Numbered from the stretch's first letter, positions 1 to 8,487 are shown. The stretch: DNA of 64,000 bases from Lachnospiraceae bacterium Marseille-Q4251 (GCA_018223435.1 JAGTTO010000001.1:1798001-1862000); one strand, 5' to 3'. A program made the numbers and translations. The notes: generated by a model not told the origin, from the letters alone.

Positions 1-84
1 CGAGGGTTGCACGCAAAAATCCCATCGCCGAAGACGATTTTCATTGGATTTTTGCTCGTAACTGTGAAGGTACTGAACAGTTAC
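1..84. repeat. TIR repeat family 1, copy A (partial)
   Basis: This is the right-hand part of a dispersed element of about 142 bp, also found at 37208-37349 and 38227-38367. It shares the core TTGCACGCAAAAATCCCATC, the hairpin ATCGCCGAAGACGAT and the end ACTGAACAGTTAC. The left half lies outside the window. It ends 2 bases from the cysK stop codon, so its hairpins may serve as the 3' end of the mnmA-cysK transcript. The match is seen directly; function is inferred. Confidence 0.8.
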
Positions 85-86
85 GA

Positions 87-1022
87 TTACTCCTCAGTAA
101 AGAGCGGTGTGGAGTAGTAACGGTCTCCGGTATCCGGAAGCAGAGCCACGATGGTCTTGCCTTTGTTTTCCGGGCGTTTTGCCAGCTGGATAGCTGCATA
201 GAGAGCTGCGCCGGAGGAAATTCCAACAAGGATTCCCTCTTTCTTTGCCATCAGTTTGCCGATGCGGAAAGCATCCTCATTCTCTACCGGGAATATTTCA
301 TCGTAAACGGAAGTGTTCAGTACCTCCGGAACGAAGCCGGCGCCGATACCCTGAATCTTGTGAGCGCCTGCGGTTCCTTTGGACAGAACCGGAGAGGTTG
401 CCGGCTCTACAGCGACTACTTTCACGTTCGGATTCTGTTTTTTCAGATATTCACCGGTTCCGGTGATGGTTCCGCCGGTTCCTACGCCTGCTACGAAGAT
501 GTCAACGGCTCCGTCGGTATCGTTCCAGATCTCCGGACCGGTGGTCTCAAAGTGGATCTTCGGGTTGGCCGGGTTTACAAACTGGCCCGGGATGTAGCTG
601 TTCGGGATCTCTTTTGCCAGCTCGTCAGCCTTTGCGATGGCGCCCTTCATTCCCTTGCTGCCCTCGGTGAGCACCAGCTCTGCGCCGTAAGCTTTCAGGA
701 TGTTTCGGCGCTCCACGCTCATGGTATCCGGCATGGTCAGGATGACACGATAGCCTTTTGCTGCTGCGATAGATGCCAGGCCGATACCGGTGTTTCCAGA
801 GGTCGGCTCGATGATAACGGAACCCTCTTTCAGCTTGCCGGCAGCCTCAGCCTCCTCGATCATGGCTTTGGCGATACGGTCTTTTACGCTTCCTGCGGGG
901 TTAAAATACTCCAGTTTTACGAGAACGGTTGCTTCCAGGTTCTCTTCTTTCTCAATGTTTACAACTTCCACCAGGGGAGTGTTTCCTACCAGACCAATGC
1001 TTCCTTTATAAATCTTAGACAT
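87..1022 (-). CDS. cysK: Cysteine synthase A (O-acetylserine sulfhydrylase)
   Basis: This cytoplasmic PLP enzyme converts O-acetyl-L-serine and sulfide to L-cysteine. The 311-residue length is normal for CysK. The PLP lysine lies in the N-terminal motif NPAGSVKDR, the substrate-binding loop is [12 protein letters not shown], and the glycine-rich phosphate loop is [12 protein letters not shown]. The C-terminal part carries [11 protein letters not shown]. It starts at an ATG preceded by AAGGAGGAA. It follows mnmA by 48 bp on the same strand with no terminator, so the two are probably cotranscribed, linking cysteine supply to sulfur transfer. A cystathionine beta-synthase-like role is less likely given the length and the absence of CBS domains. 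Confidence 0.95.
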   Translation of the reverse strand: MSKIYKGSIGLVGNTPLVEVVNIEKEENLEATVLVKLEYFNPAGSVKDRIAKAMIEEAEAAGKLKEGSVIIEPTSGNTGIGLASIAAAKGYRVILTMPDTMSVERRNILKAYGAELVLTEGSKGMKGAIAKADELAKEIPNSYIPGQFVNPANPKIHFETTGPEIWNDTDGAVDIFVAGVGTGGTITGTGEYLKKQNPNVKVVAVEPATSPVLSKGTAGAHKIQGIGAGFVPEVLNTSVYDEIFPVENEDAFRIGKLMAKKEGILVGISSGAALYAAIQLAKRPENKGKTIVALLPDTGDRYYSTPLFTEE

Positions 1023-1070
1023 TTGAAATTCCTCCTTATTCTTAAATCCTGGCGGTCATTTTTCACCAGG

Positions 1071-2198
1071 TTATTCTTCTTTGGACCGTAAAATTCTTCC
1101 TCCGCCCAGAACCTGATCTCCGTCGTAGAAGACCACGGCCTGACCCGGGGTGATGCCCCGCTGCGGCTCGTCAAAGACAACTTTTACCCGTTTTTCATCA
1201 ATCGGTGTCACCGTAGCCGGCGCTTCCTTCTGTTTGTAACGGATCTTTGCACAACATCGAAAAGCCCCCCTCGGATATTCGCCGGAAATGAAGTTCAGCT
1301 CGCCTGCCTCCAGAGTATCCTGAAACAGCCGGTCGTTGGGAGCCAGGACCACCTTGTTTTTGTCCAGATCCTTGCGGCATACATAGAGCGGCTGGGGAAG
1401 AGAAAGCCCCAGGCCCTTCCGCTGGCCGATCGTGTAATGGATGATGCCTTTGTGATGGCCCAGCACTTTTCCGTCCTCGGTGACAAAATCTCCCGGCTCA
1501 AAGGGACTGAATTTCCCACCCTCTTCTTCTTTTCCGGTACGCTCACAGTAGCCTTCAATGAATTTTCCGTAATCGCCGTCGGGCACGAAGCAGATATCCT
1601 GGCTGTCATGCTTGTGGGCATTGAGAAGGCCGTTGGCCTCGGCGATTTTTCTCGCTTCCGTCTTTTCATAGGTTCCTAACGGAAACAGAGTGTGCGCCAG
1701 CTGCTCCTGAGTCAGGTTGTAAAGCACATAGCTCTGATCCTTCGTGGAATCCAGCGCTTTCTTCAAAATGTATTTTCCGCTCGTTTCATCATAGGAAATC
1801 CGGGCGTAATGGCCGGTCACCACATAATCGTAACCCAGCTCTTCCATCCGCCGCATGAGAGCCCGGAACTTGATCCGGTGGTTGCAGTCGATGCAGGGAT
1901 TCGGCGTTCCGCCCTCGATGTAGGTATCCACAAATCGCTGGATGACTTCTTCCTCAAATTTATCTTTAAAGTTCAGTACATAGTAGGGCATGTCCAGGGC
2001 CTGGGCGACAAACCGGGCATCCTCCACATCCTTCAGGGTACAGCAGGTTTTCTCCGAACTGACTCCGATCTCTTCATTATCGTAAAGCTTCATTGTCACG
2101 CCCATACAGGTGTAACCCTGCTGCTTCATCAGACAGGCCGCCACGCTGGAATCCACTCCGCCGCTCATGGCGATCAGCGCCTTTTTTCCATTCTGCAT
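1071..2198 (-). CDS. mnmA: tRNA-specific 2-thiouridylase MnmA
   Basis: MnmA adenylates and thiolates U34 of tRNA-Lys, tRNA-Glu and tRNA-Gln using persulfide sulfur. The PP-loop ATP motif AMSGGVDSSVAA is at residues 10-21. The first active-site cysteine is in NPCIDCNHRIKF near residue 100, and the second is in SQDICFVPDGDY near residue 200. The usual C-terminal beta-barrel follows. The 375-residue length is typical. The ATG start has the ribosome site AGAGGTGAG. It is the first gene of a probable mnmA-cysK operon driven by the promoter at 2234-2262. No nifS/iscS sulfur donor gene is seen in the window. Confidence 0.95.
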   Translation of the reverse strand: MQNGKKALIAMSGGVDSSVAACLMKQQGYTCMGVTMKLYDNEEIGVSSEKTCCTLKDVEDARFVAQALDMPYYVLNFKDKFEEEVIQRFVDTYIEGGTPNPCIDCNHRIKFRALMRRMEELGYDYVVTGHYARISYDETSGKYILKKALDSTKDQSYVLYNLTQEQLAHTLFPLGTYEKTEARKIAEANGLLNAHKHDSQDICFVPDGDYGKFIEGYCERTGKEEEGGKFSPFEPGDFVTEDGKVLGHHKGIIHYTIGQRKGLGLSLPQPLYVCRKDLDKNKVVLAPNDRLFQDTLEAGELNFISGEYPRGAFRCCAKIRYKQKEAPATVTPIDEKRVKVVFDEPQRGITPGQAVVFYDGDQVLGGGRILRSKEE

Positions 2199-2211
2199 CG
2201 TCTCACCTCTT

Positions 2212-2232
2212 TTCCTACTTTGTCGGTAGGAA
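2212..2232 (-). promoter_or_regulatory. Dyad operator downstream of mnmA -10 (Rrf2-like candidate)
   Basis: A perfect 7-bp inverted repeat, TTCCTAC and GTAGGAA with a 7-base spacer, begins one base after the -10 box. It therefore covers the transcription start. Position and symmetry suggest repressor control. In clostridia, sulfur and iron-sulfur genes are often controlled by Rrf2-family regulators (IscR/CymR type), whose sites contain similar CCTAC/GTAGG halves. The regulator identity is inferred. Confidence 0.55.
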
Positions 2233-2233
2233 T

Positions 2234-2262
2234 AGTATACTTTCTATTTTTTGTTTTGTCAA
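2234..2262 (-). promoter_or_regulatory. sigma-A promoter of mnmA-cysK
   Basis: Read on the minus strand, TTGACA (2257-2262) and TATACT (2234-2239) are separated by exactly 17 bases, close to perfect consensus. It points into mnmA 36 bp downstream. Such a strong promoter with a start-site dyad suggests a repressed, inducible operon. Confidence 0.85.
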
Positions 2263-2379
2263 TACATAATCTAACACTTTTATTCTATCACATCTTGTGC
2301 AGGAAAGCCAAACCACATTTGCACTTTTTCCCGGTCCATGGTAAACTTTAAGAAAAGCCTACAAAAGGAAGAAAATCCC

Positions 2380-3501
2380 ATGAAAGACCCGAAAAATAAG
2401 AAACCTCTTCTGAAAAAACAAATACTTTTGATCTTAGGTCCCACCGGGGCTGCCGTTCTCGTTCTGCTGGTGATCCTGCTCGCCCGGTCCTTTGCCGGAA
2501 AAGGCGATGCCACCACCGTTTCCAACGACCAGCCGGATACGCTGGAGGCGGAAAGCGCCAGTGCCCAGCCTGAGACTCAGCGCTTCTCCGAACCTGTGTC
2601 CCTCACGGTAAGCATGGCCGGGGACTGCACGCTGGGAAAAGACGAGGCCTTCAACTATAGCACCAGCCTCAACGCCTACTATGATATGTACGGTCCCACC
2701 TATTTTTTCCAGAATGTGAAATCTATTTTTGACGCGGACGACCTCACTGTGGTGAATTTCGAGGGAACCCTCACCGACTCCACGGAGCGGAATGGCGAAA
2801 CCTTCGCCTTCAAGGCTCCTGCCGAATACGCCGAGATCCTCACCGACGGCGGCGTGGAGGCTGTCAACGTGGCAAACAACCACAGCCACGATTACGGCGA
2901 CCAAGGCTTTGCCGACACGAAGGAAAATCTGAAAAATGCCGGGCTCATCACTTTCGGCTATAACGAGACGGCCCTCGTCGATGTCAAAGGCGTCAAGGTC
3001 GGCCTCGTGGGAATTTATGAGCTTCATGATCATCTGGAGCGAGAATACCAGCTGCGGGTCAACATCCAGAAGGTTCAGGCCGAGGGTGCAGACCTGGTCT
3101 TCGTGATCTTTCACTGGGGAAATGAAAAAGATACGGTTCCCGATGAGAACCAGGTGACTTTAGCCAAACTCGCCATCGACAACGGCGCCGATCTCGTGGT
3201 CGGCCACCACGCCCATGTGCTCCAGGGCGTCACCACCTACAAGGGAAAAACCATCGCCTACGGCCTCGGAAATTTCTGCTTCGGCGGAAACTCCTCCCCC
3301 AGCGATATGGACACCATGATTTTCCAGCAAACCTTCACCCTGGGCACCGACGGAAGCGTCACCTCCGAAGAACCGAACCTGATCCCCTGCCGGATCTCAT
3401 CGGATTACTCCATCAACAATTATCAGCCCACGCCGGCCACTGGCGACGAGGCGGACCGGATTTTGCAGAAGATCCGGGATCGGAGCGAAGGACTGGGATA
3501 A
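2380..3501 (+). CDS. CapA-family (PGA_cap) metallophosphatase-like protein
   Basis: This 373-residue protein has one N-terminal membrane anchor (residues 13-36, LLILGPTGAAVLVLLVILLA) and an extracellular calcineurin-like CapA domain. Conserved CapA elements are MAGDCTLGKD, NFEGTLT, VANNHSHDYGDQG, VIFHWGNE and VGHHAHVLQG. The family is named for poly-gamma-glutamate capsule synthesis, but solitary homologues are common in Firmicutes and their substrates are mostly unknown. I chose the ATG at 2380 because AAAAGGAAG precedes it; an in-frame ATG at 2338 has no ribosome site. No capBCE genes are nearby, so capsule synthesis cannot be claimed. A strong terminator follows. Confidence 0.85.
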   Translation: MKDPKNKKPLLKKQILLILGPTGAAVLVLLVILLARSFAGKGDATTVSNDQPDTLEAESASAQPETQRFSEPVSLTVSMAGDCTLGKDEAFNYSTSLNAYYDMYGPTYFFQNVKSIFDADDLTVVNFEGTLTDSTERNGETFAFKAPAEYAEILTDGGVEAVNVANNHSHDYGDQGFADTKENLKNAGLITFGYNETALVDVKGVKVGLVGIYELHDHLEREYQLRVNIQKVQAEGADLVFVIFHWGNEKDTVPDENQVTLAKLAIDNGADLVVGHHAHVLQGVTTYKGKTIAYGLGNFCFGGNSSPSDMDTMIFQQTFTLGTDGSVTSEEPNLIPCRISSDYSINNYQPTPATGDEADRILQKIRDRSEGLG

Positions 3502-3503
3502 AA

Positions 3504-3558
3504 GAAAGTCTGCAGACCGCTGAAATACAGCGCAATGGTCTGCAGGCTTTCTCTTTTT
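3504..3558. terminator. Bidirectional terminator between capA-like gene and larE
   Basis: The arms GAAAGTCTGCAGACC and GGTCTGCAGGCTTTC form a 15-base stem with one mismatch and an internal GCTG/CAGC loop stem, followed by CTTTTT. It lies between two converging genes and can end both. Confidence 0.85.
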
Positions 3559-3562
3559 GCCA

Positions 3563-4372
3563 TTATTTTACATGGATATCCATGCTTCCGCTGCGGAAGC
3601 CTTCGAGGTCCAGGGTCAGGTAGGGGACGCCTACTTTTTTCAGGATGGACAGGACTTCTTCCCTCTGTTCCAGAATCGCCGGAAAGGAGGCGCTGTCCAC
3701 TTCCAGGCGGGCAATCTCGCCGTGGACACGAATGCGGACGTTTTTCAGGCCTAAGTTTCTTAAGGCTTCCTCACCCTCGCCGATCCGTTTGAGAAGAGCC
3801 ATATCGATCTCCGTTCCATAGGGAAGGCGGGTAGCCAGGCAGGGAGAAGAGGGCCGCTCTGCCACGGAAATATCGAGCTCTTTGGCGTAGGCCCGGATCT
3901 CTGCCTTGGTGAAACCGGCCTCCATGAGGGGGCTTTTCACGCCCAGCTCTTTTACGGCCTGGATGCCGGGGCGGTACTGTTTCAGGTCATCCTGGTTGGT
4001 GCCTTCCATGACAACGGCTGCATCGTGGGCTCTGGCAAAGTCCAGGAGACCGGAAAACAGGGATTTTTTGCAGAGATAGCAGCGGTTCTTCGGGTTGAAA
4101 CGGATCTCCTCCTGTTTCAGCTCATCCACGGAAATGATCTCGTGGATGGAGTGATTTTCCCGGGCCACCCGGGATGCGATCTCCCGGTCTGCCTTCGGAT
4201 GGAGCACCGTGTCAAAAGTCACCGCATAAAGCTTTGTTCCGTTGCGGTCTGCCGCTTCCTGAGCCAGTTTCAGGATCAGGCTGCTGTCAATTCCACCAGA
4301 AAATGCCAGGCAGGCGTTTCCCTTCGTATATTCATCCAGAAGTGCTTTTAATCGTTCTTTCTTTTCTTCCAT
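3563..4372 (-). CDS. larE: LarE, ATP-dependent sulfur transferase for NPN cofactor
   Basis: LarE adenylates the carboxylates of the LarB product (P2CMN) and converts them to thiocarboxylates for the nickel-pincer nucleotide. The PP-loop is FSGGIDSSL near residues 24-32. The conserved cysteine of SSPCLATRLPYG is residue 178, equivalent to the sacrificial cysteine of Lactobacillus plantarum LarE. Two more cysteines form CYLC (residues 98 and 101), a set typical of the three-cysteine, iron-sulfur LarE type that need not be consumed. The length of 269 is normal. Its start overlaps the end of larC by 25 bp, indicating translational coupling. Confidence 0.93.
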   Translation of the reverse strand: MEEKKERLKALLDEYTKGNACLAFSGGIDSSLILKLAQEAADRNGTKLYAVTFDTVLHPKADREIASRVARENHSIHEIISVDELKQEEIRFNPKNRCYLCKKSLFSGLLDFARAHDAAVVMEGTNQDDLKQYRPGIQAVKELGVKSPLMEAGFTKAEIRAYAKELDISVAERPSSPCLATRLPYGTEIDMALLKRIGEGEEALRNLGLKNVRIRVHGEIARLEVDSASFPAILEQREEVLSILKKVGVPYLTLDLEGFRSGSMDIHVK

Positions 4373-5754
4373 GCCTCTTCCACCGCTTTCTGATAAATTT
4401 CCTGATAAGATCGGCCCGTTTCCTGAACCAGTCCGCGGATGCTGTCGTATTCCGGGTAAATATAAGTTTCCCCGGCTGATGTACAGATTTTAAGCTCTAC
4501 TTCCCCATATGGGGTCATGACTGTTTCCTTTTTTCTCGGAAGAATCCTGCGGACCTCTTTTCGTTTCCGAAGGCCGATGGCCGTGGTCTGGTGGAAAATG
4601 ACTTCCTCCAGCGCAGAAACCTTCTCTTCTTTACAGAGAACCTCCAGCTTACAGGCCGGGCGGTTTTTCTTCATATAAATGGGCGTGTAATTCACATCCC
4701 TGGCCCCTGCTGCCAGCAGAAGCTCCATTGTAAGCCCCATCATCTCTCCGGTGCAGTCATCCAGGTTGGTTTCCAGCACCCATATCTCATCCTCCGTTTC
4801 GTCGGAGGAACTCTTCTCCTGAGCGAAAGAACCGTTTTTCTGCGAATCTCCGTCTGCATTTACAGATCTGGTTGGCTCTTCCACAGCGTTTCCTGCCGGC
4901 AGGCCATTCATGGCCGGTTCGATGATCATGGCCCGCAGAAGGTTTGCATGGGGGAAATCTTTCTTTCCGGCGCCCATGCCGATCTTACGGATCACGAAAG
5001 CCTTGGGCAGGCCTTTTTTCGTACGGAAGGCTGCTGCAATCGCCGCTCCGGTGGGCGTTACCATCTCGCCGGAAACATTAGTGATCGCAAGATCCAGCTC
5101 TTCTGCCGCTGCGATTCCCGCCACAGCCGGGGCTGGAACCGGGATTCTGCCGTGCTGGCACCAGACGTGGCCCTGGCCCTCATAAATCGTGGAAACGTAA
5201 GTCTCCGTAATGCCCAGATCCACGGCGCAGGCCGCCGCGCCGACGATATCCACGATGGAATCCACAGCGCCGGTCTCATGGAAGTGAACCTCCTCCAGAG
5301 GACAGGCGTGAACCCGGGATTCTGCCTCGCCGACAATGCGGAAGATCTTCTTCGCCAGAGCGCGGACCTCCGGTTTTAAGGGAGCCTCGTCCAGCATGTG
5401 CATGATGTCGGCGTAGTGACGGTGAACGTGGTCATGATGATGGTCGTGAGCTTCCGGACCGTGGGTGTGGGGATGATCGTGGGAGTGATCGTGGCAATGC
5501 TCTGCTTCATGCTCGTGAGCGTGCGCTTCCCCGCCGTGATGCTCGTGTGCTTCCTCCTCCAGAATCACATCAAAGTCACAGGCATCGATCCCGCATTTTT
5601 TCGTCCGCCCGATCGTTATTTCATACCCGTTCAGCGGCAGAGCCTCCAACGCCTCCCGGAGGGCCTCCTCTCTCGCGCCCAGATCCAGGAGGGCGCCCAC
5701 TGTCATATCCCCGCTGATGCCGGAGTAACATTCCAGATATAAGGTTTTTCCCAT
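4348..5754 (-). CDS. larC: LarC, nickel insertion enzyme of NPN biosynthesis
   Basis: LarC is a CTP-dependent nickel insertase that completes the pincer cofactor. This 468-residue form is an uninterrupted fusion of LarC1 and LarC2, whereas in L. plantarum the two parts are joined by programmed frameshift. The N terminus YLECYSGISGDM and the block HFHETGAVDSIVDIVGA are family hallmarks. Residues about 68-113 are a nickel-binding type tract with about 20 histidines (HEHH, HCHDHSHDHPH, HDHHHDHVH). A non-conserved acidic linker near residues 290-320 separates the halves. The start has a GGAGG within the larB 3' end, three bases after its stop. Confidence 0.94.
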   Translation of the reverse strand: MGKTLYLECYSGISGDMTVGALLDLGAREEALREALEALPLNGYEITIGRTKKCGIDACDFDVILEEEAHEHHGGEAHAHEHEAEHCHDHSHDHPHTHGPEAHDHHHDHVHRHYADIMHMLDEAPLKPEVRALAKKIFRIVGEAESRVHACPLEEVHFHETGAVDSIVDIVGAAACAVDLGITETYVSTIYEGQGHVWCQHGRIPVPAPAVAGIAAAEELDLAITNVSGEMVTPTGAAIAAAFRTKKGLPKAFVIRKIGMGAGKKDFPHANLLRAMIIEPAMNGLPAGNAVEEPTRSVNADGDSQKNGSFAQEKSSSDETEDEIWVLETNLDDCTGEMMGLTMELLLAAGARDVNYTPIYMKKNRPACKLEVLCKEEKVSALEEVIFHQTTAIGLRKRKEVRRILPRKKETVMTPYGEVELKICTSAGETYIYPEYDSIRGLVQETGRSYQEIYQKAVEEAWKKRKND

Positions 5755-5757
5755 TTT

Positions 5758-6519
5758 TTACGCCTCCTTCTTTCCGGCTCCTACAGCCAGATGATTGATC
5801 TGATTGGCCATGTATCCGGCCCCGAAACCATTATCGATATTCACCGTAGCCATACCCTCCGCGCAGGAATTGAGCATGGTCAGAAGGGCGGAAACACCGC
5901 CGAAGGATGCGCCGTAGCCAACGGAAGTCGGTACTGCAATAACCGGATTTTCCACGAGCCCAGCCATCACGCTTCCGAGAGCGCCCTCCATTCCGGCCAC
6001 AGCCACCACGCAGTTGGCCTTCCGGATCTCCTCAGTCCGGGCCAGCAGCCGGTGGATTCCGGCCACGCCCACATCAAAAATCCGGTCCACCCGGCTTCCG
6101 AAAAACTCTGCCGTCAGAGCTGCTTCCTCCGCCACCGGAATATCCGAAGTACCTGCTGTGCAGACAGCCACCATACCTACCTGCTCCACGGGATGGTCCA
6201 TCAGCATGATAATCCGCGCTTCCGGATGATAGATCAGCTCCGGGAAACGCTCTTTCAAATAGGTATACTGCTCCGGTTTCACCCGGGTTCCCATCACGTT
6301 GGAGCCCATTTTCTGAAAGCTGTGCAGAATCCCTTCGATCTGCTCTGCTGTCTTGCTCTCGCAGTAGACCGTCTCTCCGTAACCGTTACGAAGCTGTCTG
6401 TGATGGTCCAGATTTGCGTAGCCCAGATTCTCATAGGGAAGCTCCTTTAAAATCTCTTCTGCCCGGGACAGTTCCATTTCCCCGGTCTTTACTTTTTCCA
6501 AAAGTTCTTTTATCTCCAT
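5758..6519 (-). CDS. larB: LarB, P2CMN synthase (carboxylase/hydrolase) of NPN biosynthesis
   Basis: LarB carboxylates nicotinic acid adenine dinucleotide at C5 and hydrolyses it to pyridinium-3,5-biscarboxylate mononucleotide. The C-terminal half is a PurE/AIRC-like domain, with VAVAGMEGALGSVMAGLV and VPTSVGYGASFGGVSALL. The N-terminal helical segment LARAEEILKELPYENLG-like region is also present in LarB proteins. The length of 253 is normal. It is the first gene of larB-larC-larE; no larA racemase gene occurs in the window, so the client enzyme must be elsewhere. Confidence 0.94.
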   Translation of the reverse strand: MEIKELLEKVKTGEMELSRAEEILKELPYENLGYANLDHHRQLRNGYGETVYCESKTAEQIEGILHSFQKMGSNVMGTRVKPEQYTYLKERFPELIYHPEARIIMLMDHPVEQVGMVAVCTAGTSDIPVAEEAALTAEFFGSRVDRIFDVGVAGIHRLLARTEEIRKANCVVAVAGMEGALGSVMAGLVENPVIAVPTSVGYGASFGGVSALLTMLNSCAEGMATVNIDNGFGAGYMANQINHLAVGAGKKEA

Positions 6520-6542
6520 AATAGACAGTTCACCTCTTTTTC

Positions 6543-6580
6543 GATAGGGCTATCTTACCATCTTTTCTGAAATTCAACAA
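6543..6580 (-). promoter_or_regulatory. Probable promoter of larBCE with overlapping dyad
   Basis: On the minus strand TTGTTG (6575-6580) and TAAGAT (6552-6557) are 17 bases apart. A short palindrome GATAGCCCTATC (6543-6554) overlaps the -10, a position suited to repression. The promoter call is moderate; the operator is speculative. Confidence 0.5.
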
Positions 6581-6647
6581 CTTGATCTTAACTCCAGACC
6601 GGAAAAAACTATTACAGACCCCTCCGCAAAAAATATCTTTTGAAGAC

Positions 6648-6708
6648 AAAAAAACTGCCGCCGGGAGACGGCCACTCGAAAAATGGTCTGTCTCACGGAG
6701 CAGTTTTT
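6648..6708 (-). terminator. Terminator of the NlpC/P60 gene
   Basis: On the minus strand AAAAACTGCTCCGTGAGAC pairs with GTCTCCCGGCGGCAGTTTTT across a loop, followed by a T run. It lies just after the stop codon of the hydrolase gene and can also act toward larB. Confidence 0.8.
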
Positions 6709-6715
6709 CATTCTC

Positions 6716-8314
6716 TTACCAGTACCGTCTCGCTGCCACCGGAGTGGAGTAATAGGCGTTGGAAATGATGATTCCGCTGGCGGAATTGGCTGCGTGGACG
6801 ATCTGTCCGCCGCCGATGTAGAGGGCTACATGGTCGATGCTTCCGCTGGAGGAATAAAAGAGGAGGTCGCCGGCCTGAAGGCTGTCAAAGCTCACGGAAG
6901 TTCCGCCGGAGGCCTGGGAAGCCGCCGTTCTGGAAAGGCCGATGCCAAAGTTGGCAAAGACAGACTGAACAAAACCGGAGCAGTCGGCGCCGTTGGTCAG
7001 GCTGGTGCCGCCGTAAACATAGGGATTACCCACGAACTGTACCGCGTAGGAAGCGATCTGCTGACCAAGATCTGAGGAGGAGGAAGTATCTTCCGTTGCG
7101 GGAGCTTCGGTTTCCGGAGCTTCTGTCTCAGGAGCGGAAGTTCCCGGCTCCGTGTATGGTGCATCGGTCTCGGGCGCTGAAGTTTCCGGCTCCGTGTAGG
7201 GTGCGTCGGTTTCCGGGGCACTGGTCTCGGGTTCCGTGTAAGGCGCGTCGGTCTCGGGAGCACTGGTCTCGGGTTCACTGTAAGATGCGTCCGTTTCCGG
7301 TGCCTCTGGCTCTATATAAGAGTTATCCGGCTCGCTATAGCTTCCGTCCGTCTCAGCTGTGCTGTTGTCGGATTCCGTATAGGAATCTCCGGAACCTGTA
7401 CTATCTGCAGAACCGCTGTCCGAGGTGTCACTCCAGGTCGTATCATCGGAAGCATCGGAACTGTTGTCCCAGCTTTCATCCCCGGAGGTATCTGTACTGT
7501 AATCCTGACTTCCGTCCGCTGTCGAAGTGTCTGTATTTTCCTCGGAATAACCGCTGTCATAGCTATCGCTGCTCTCCGTATAGCCGTCATTTCCGCTTCC
7601 GTCAGCCACAGAGCCGGTATCAGAGCTGCTTTCACTGTCATAGGAAACCGGCTCCGTATACTCTGCCGCTTTCTCCACGCCATAAATCGCACCCTGCCCG
7701 GAGCCCTCGCCGGTCTCAGAAGTATCTGCCTGATTTCTCAGACGATCCTGCTCCTCTTCCAGAGTCTCTGCCACGGGATAGCAGGTGAGATAATCCGCAT
7801 AGTAGGCGTTGATGTAACCCTTCGTACCGTCATCTGCCACGATCTGAATCCAGGCGCCATTGTCATAGGAAACTGCATCTACCTCATCGGCCTGATGAAC
7901 GCTTCCCACTGCCGTGCTCTCCTCGCTTTTTTCGGAACGAATATAGAGCTCCTCCGGATGAATCCGGGCGATGTGATACTGAACTTTTTCCGCGATAGCC
8001 GAGGCCTCATCCCCTGTCACCAGATAATCCGCCTTCACATAACCAAAGGCGTTGCCGGAAGTGATCTGATACCAGTCGCCCGTTTTGGAAATAATCGTAG
8101 CCGCGTTATCGTTATAGATCTTCGCAACAACCTCACCGTTTTCGTCGGGTTCCTGTCGGATGTTAATATATTCCTCACACTGGGCAAAAGCCAGCTCTCC
8201 GGTCATGGATGTGTCCGTCTCCGCCGCCAAAGCTGTCACGCCAGATGTGTGGCAGGCGATCCACCCTGTCACCAGACAGAAAGACAGGGCCCTCGCCAGA
8301 TTTTTTCTTATCAC
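6716..8314 (-). CDS. Secreted NlpC/P60 peptidoglycan endopeptidase with SH3 domains
   Basis: This 532-residue protein begins with a signal peptide ending near TALAAETD. Two bacterial SH3 domains follow (about residues 35-100 and 105-175), then a long Ser/Thr/Asp/Glu-rich linker (about 200-420) with near-identical repeats of the type APETDAPYTEPETS. The C-terminal NlpC/P60 domain has catalytic C445 (GADCSGF), H495 (DHVALYI) and H507 (IVHAA). The family cleaves D-gamma-glutamyl-diamino acid bonds in the peptidoglycan stem. The start is a GTG with AGGAGG 9 bases upstream; the nearby ATG opens only a three-codon frame. A WalR-like box precedes it, fitting wall-stress control. It is monocistronic. 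Confidence 0.9.
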   Translation of the reverse strand: MIRKNLARALSFCLVTGWIACHTSGVTALAAETDTSMTGELAFAQCEEYINIRQEPDENGEVVAKIYNDNAATIISKTGDWYQITSGNAFGYVKADYLVTGDEASAIAEKVQYHIARIHPEELYIRSEKSEESTAVGSVHQADEVDAVSYDNGAWIQIVADDGTKGYINAYYADYLTCYPVAETLEEEQDRLRNQADTSETGEGSGQGAIYGVEKAAEYTEPVSYDSESSSDTGSVADGSGNDGYTESSDSYDSGYSEENTDTSTADGSQDYSTDTSGDESWDNSSDASDDTTWSDTSDSGSADSTGSGDSYTESDNSTAETDGSYSEPDNSYIEPEAPETDASYSEPETSAPETDAPYTEPETSAPETDAPYTEPETSAPETDAPYTEPGTSAPETEAPETEAPATEDTSSSSDLGQQIASYAVQFVGNPYVYGGTSLTNGADCSGFVQSVFANFGIGLSRTAASQASGGTSVSFDSLQAGDLLFYSSSGSIDHVALYIGGGQIVHAANSASGIIISNAYYSTPVAARRYW

Positions 8315-8342
8315 GATGTCATGCCTCCTTGCTTGTCTATTT

Positions 8343-8359
8343 GTTACAGATTTGTTACA
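8343..8359 (-). promoter_or_regulatory. WalR (YycF)-type binding site upstream of NlpC/P60 gene
   Basis: On the minus strand TGTAAC-AAATC-TGTAAC matches the WalR consensus of two TGTWAH hexamers spaced by 5 bases. It lies 29 bp before the start codon and downstream of a candidate -10 TAAAAT (8366-8371), which would favour repression rather than activation. Control of a wall hydrolase fits the known WalR regulon. No walRK genes are in the window. Confidence 0.6.
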
Positions 8360-8440
8360 AGTGGCATTTTACCGTCCCAATGTGTCAGAAATTTGATAAA
8401 AAAATTAAAATCCTCTTAAGACCTGCTCGTCACTATAGCA

Positions 8441-8476
8441 AAAAACCGCCCGGCTTTTCCACAAACCAGGCGGTAA
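8441..8476 (-). terminator. Terminator of the PAP2 gene
   Basis: On the minus strand ACCGCC and GGCGGT, extended by a less perfect loop stem, are followed by TTTTTTTG. It lies just beyond the PAP2 stop codon. Confidence 0.8.
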
Positions 8477-8487
8477 AACATCATATT

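Noticed and set aside
2338..2379. Upstream ATG for the CapA-like protein at 2338
   Set aside because: No ribosome site precedes it, whereas AAAAGGAAG precedes the ATG at 2380.
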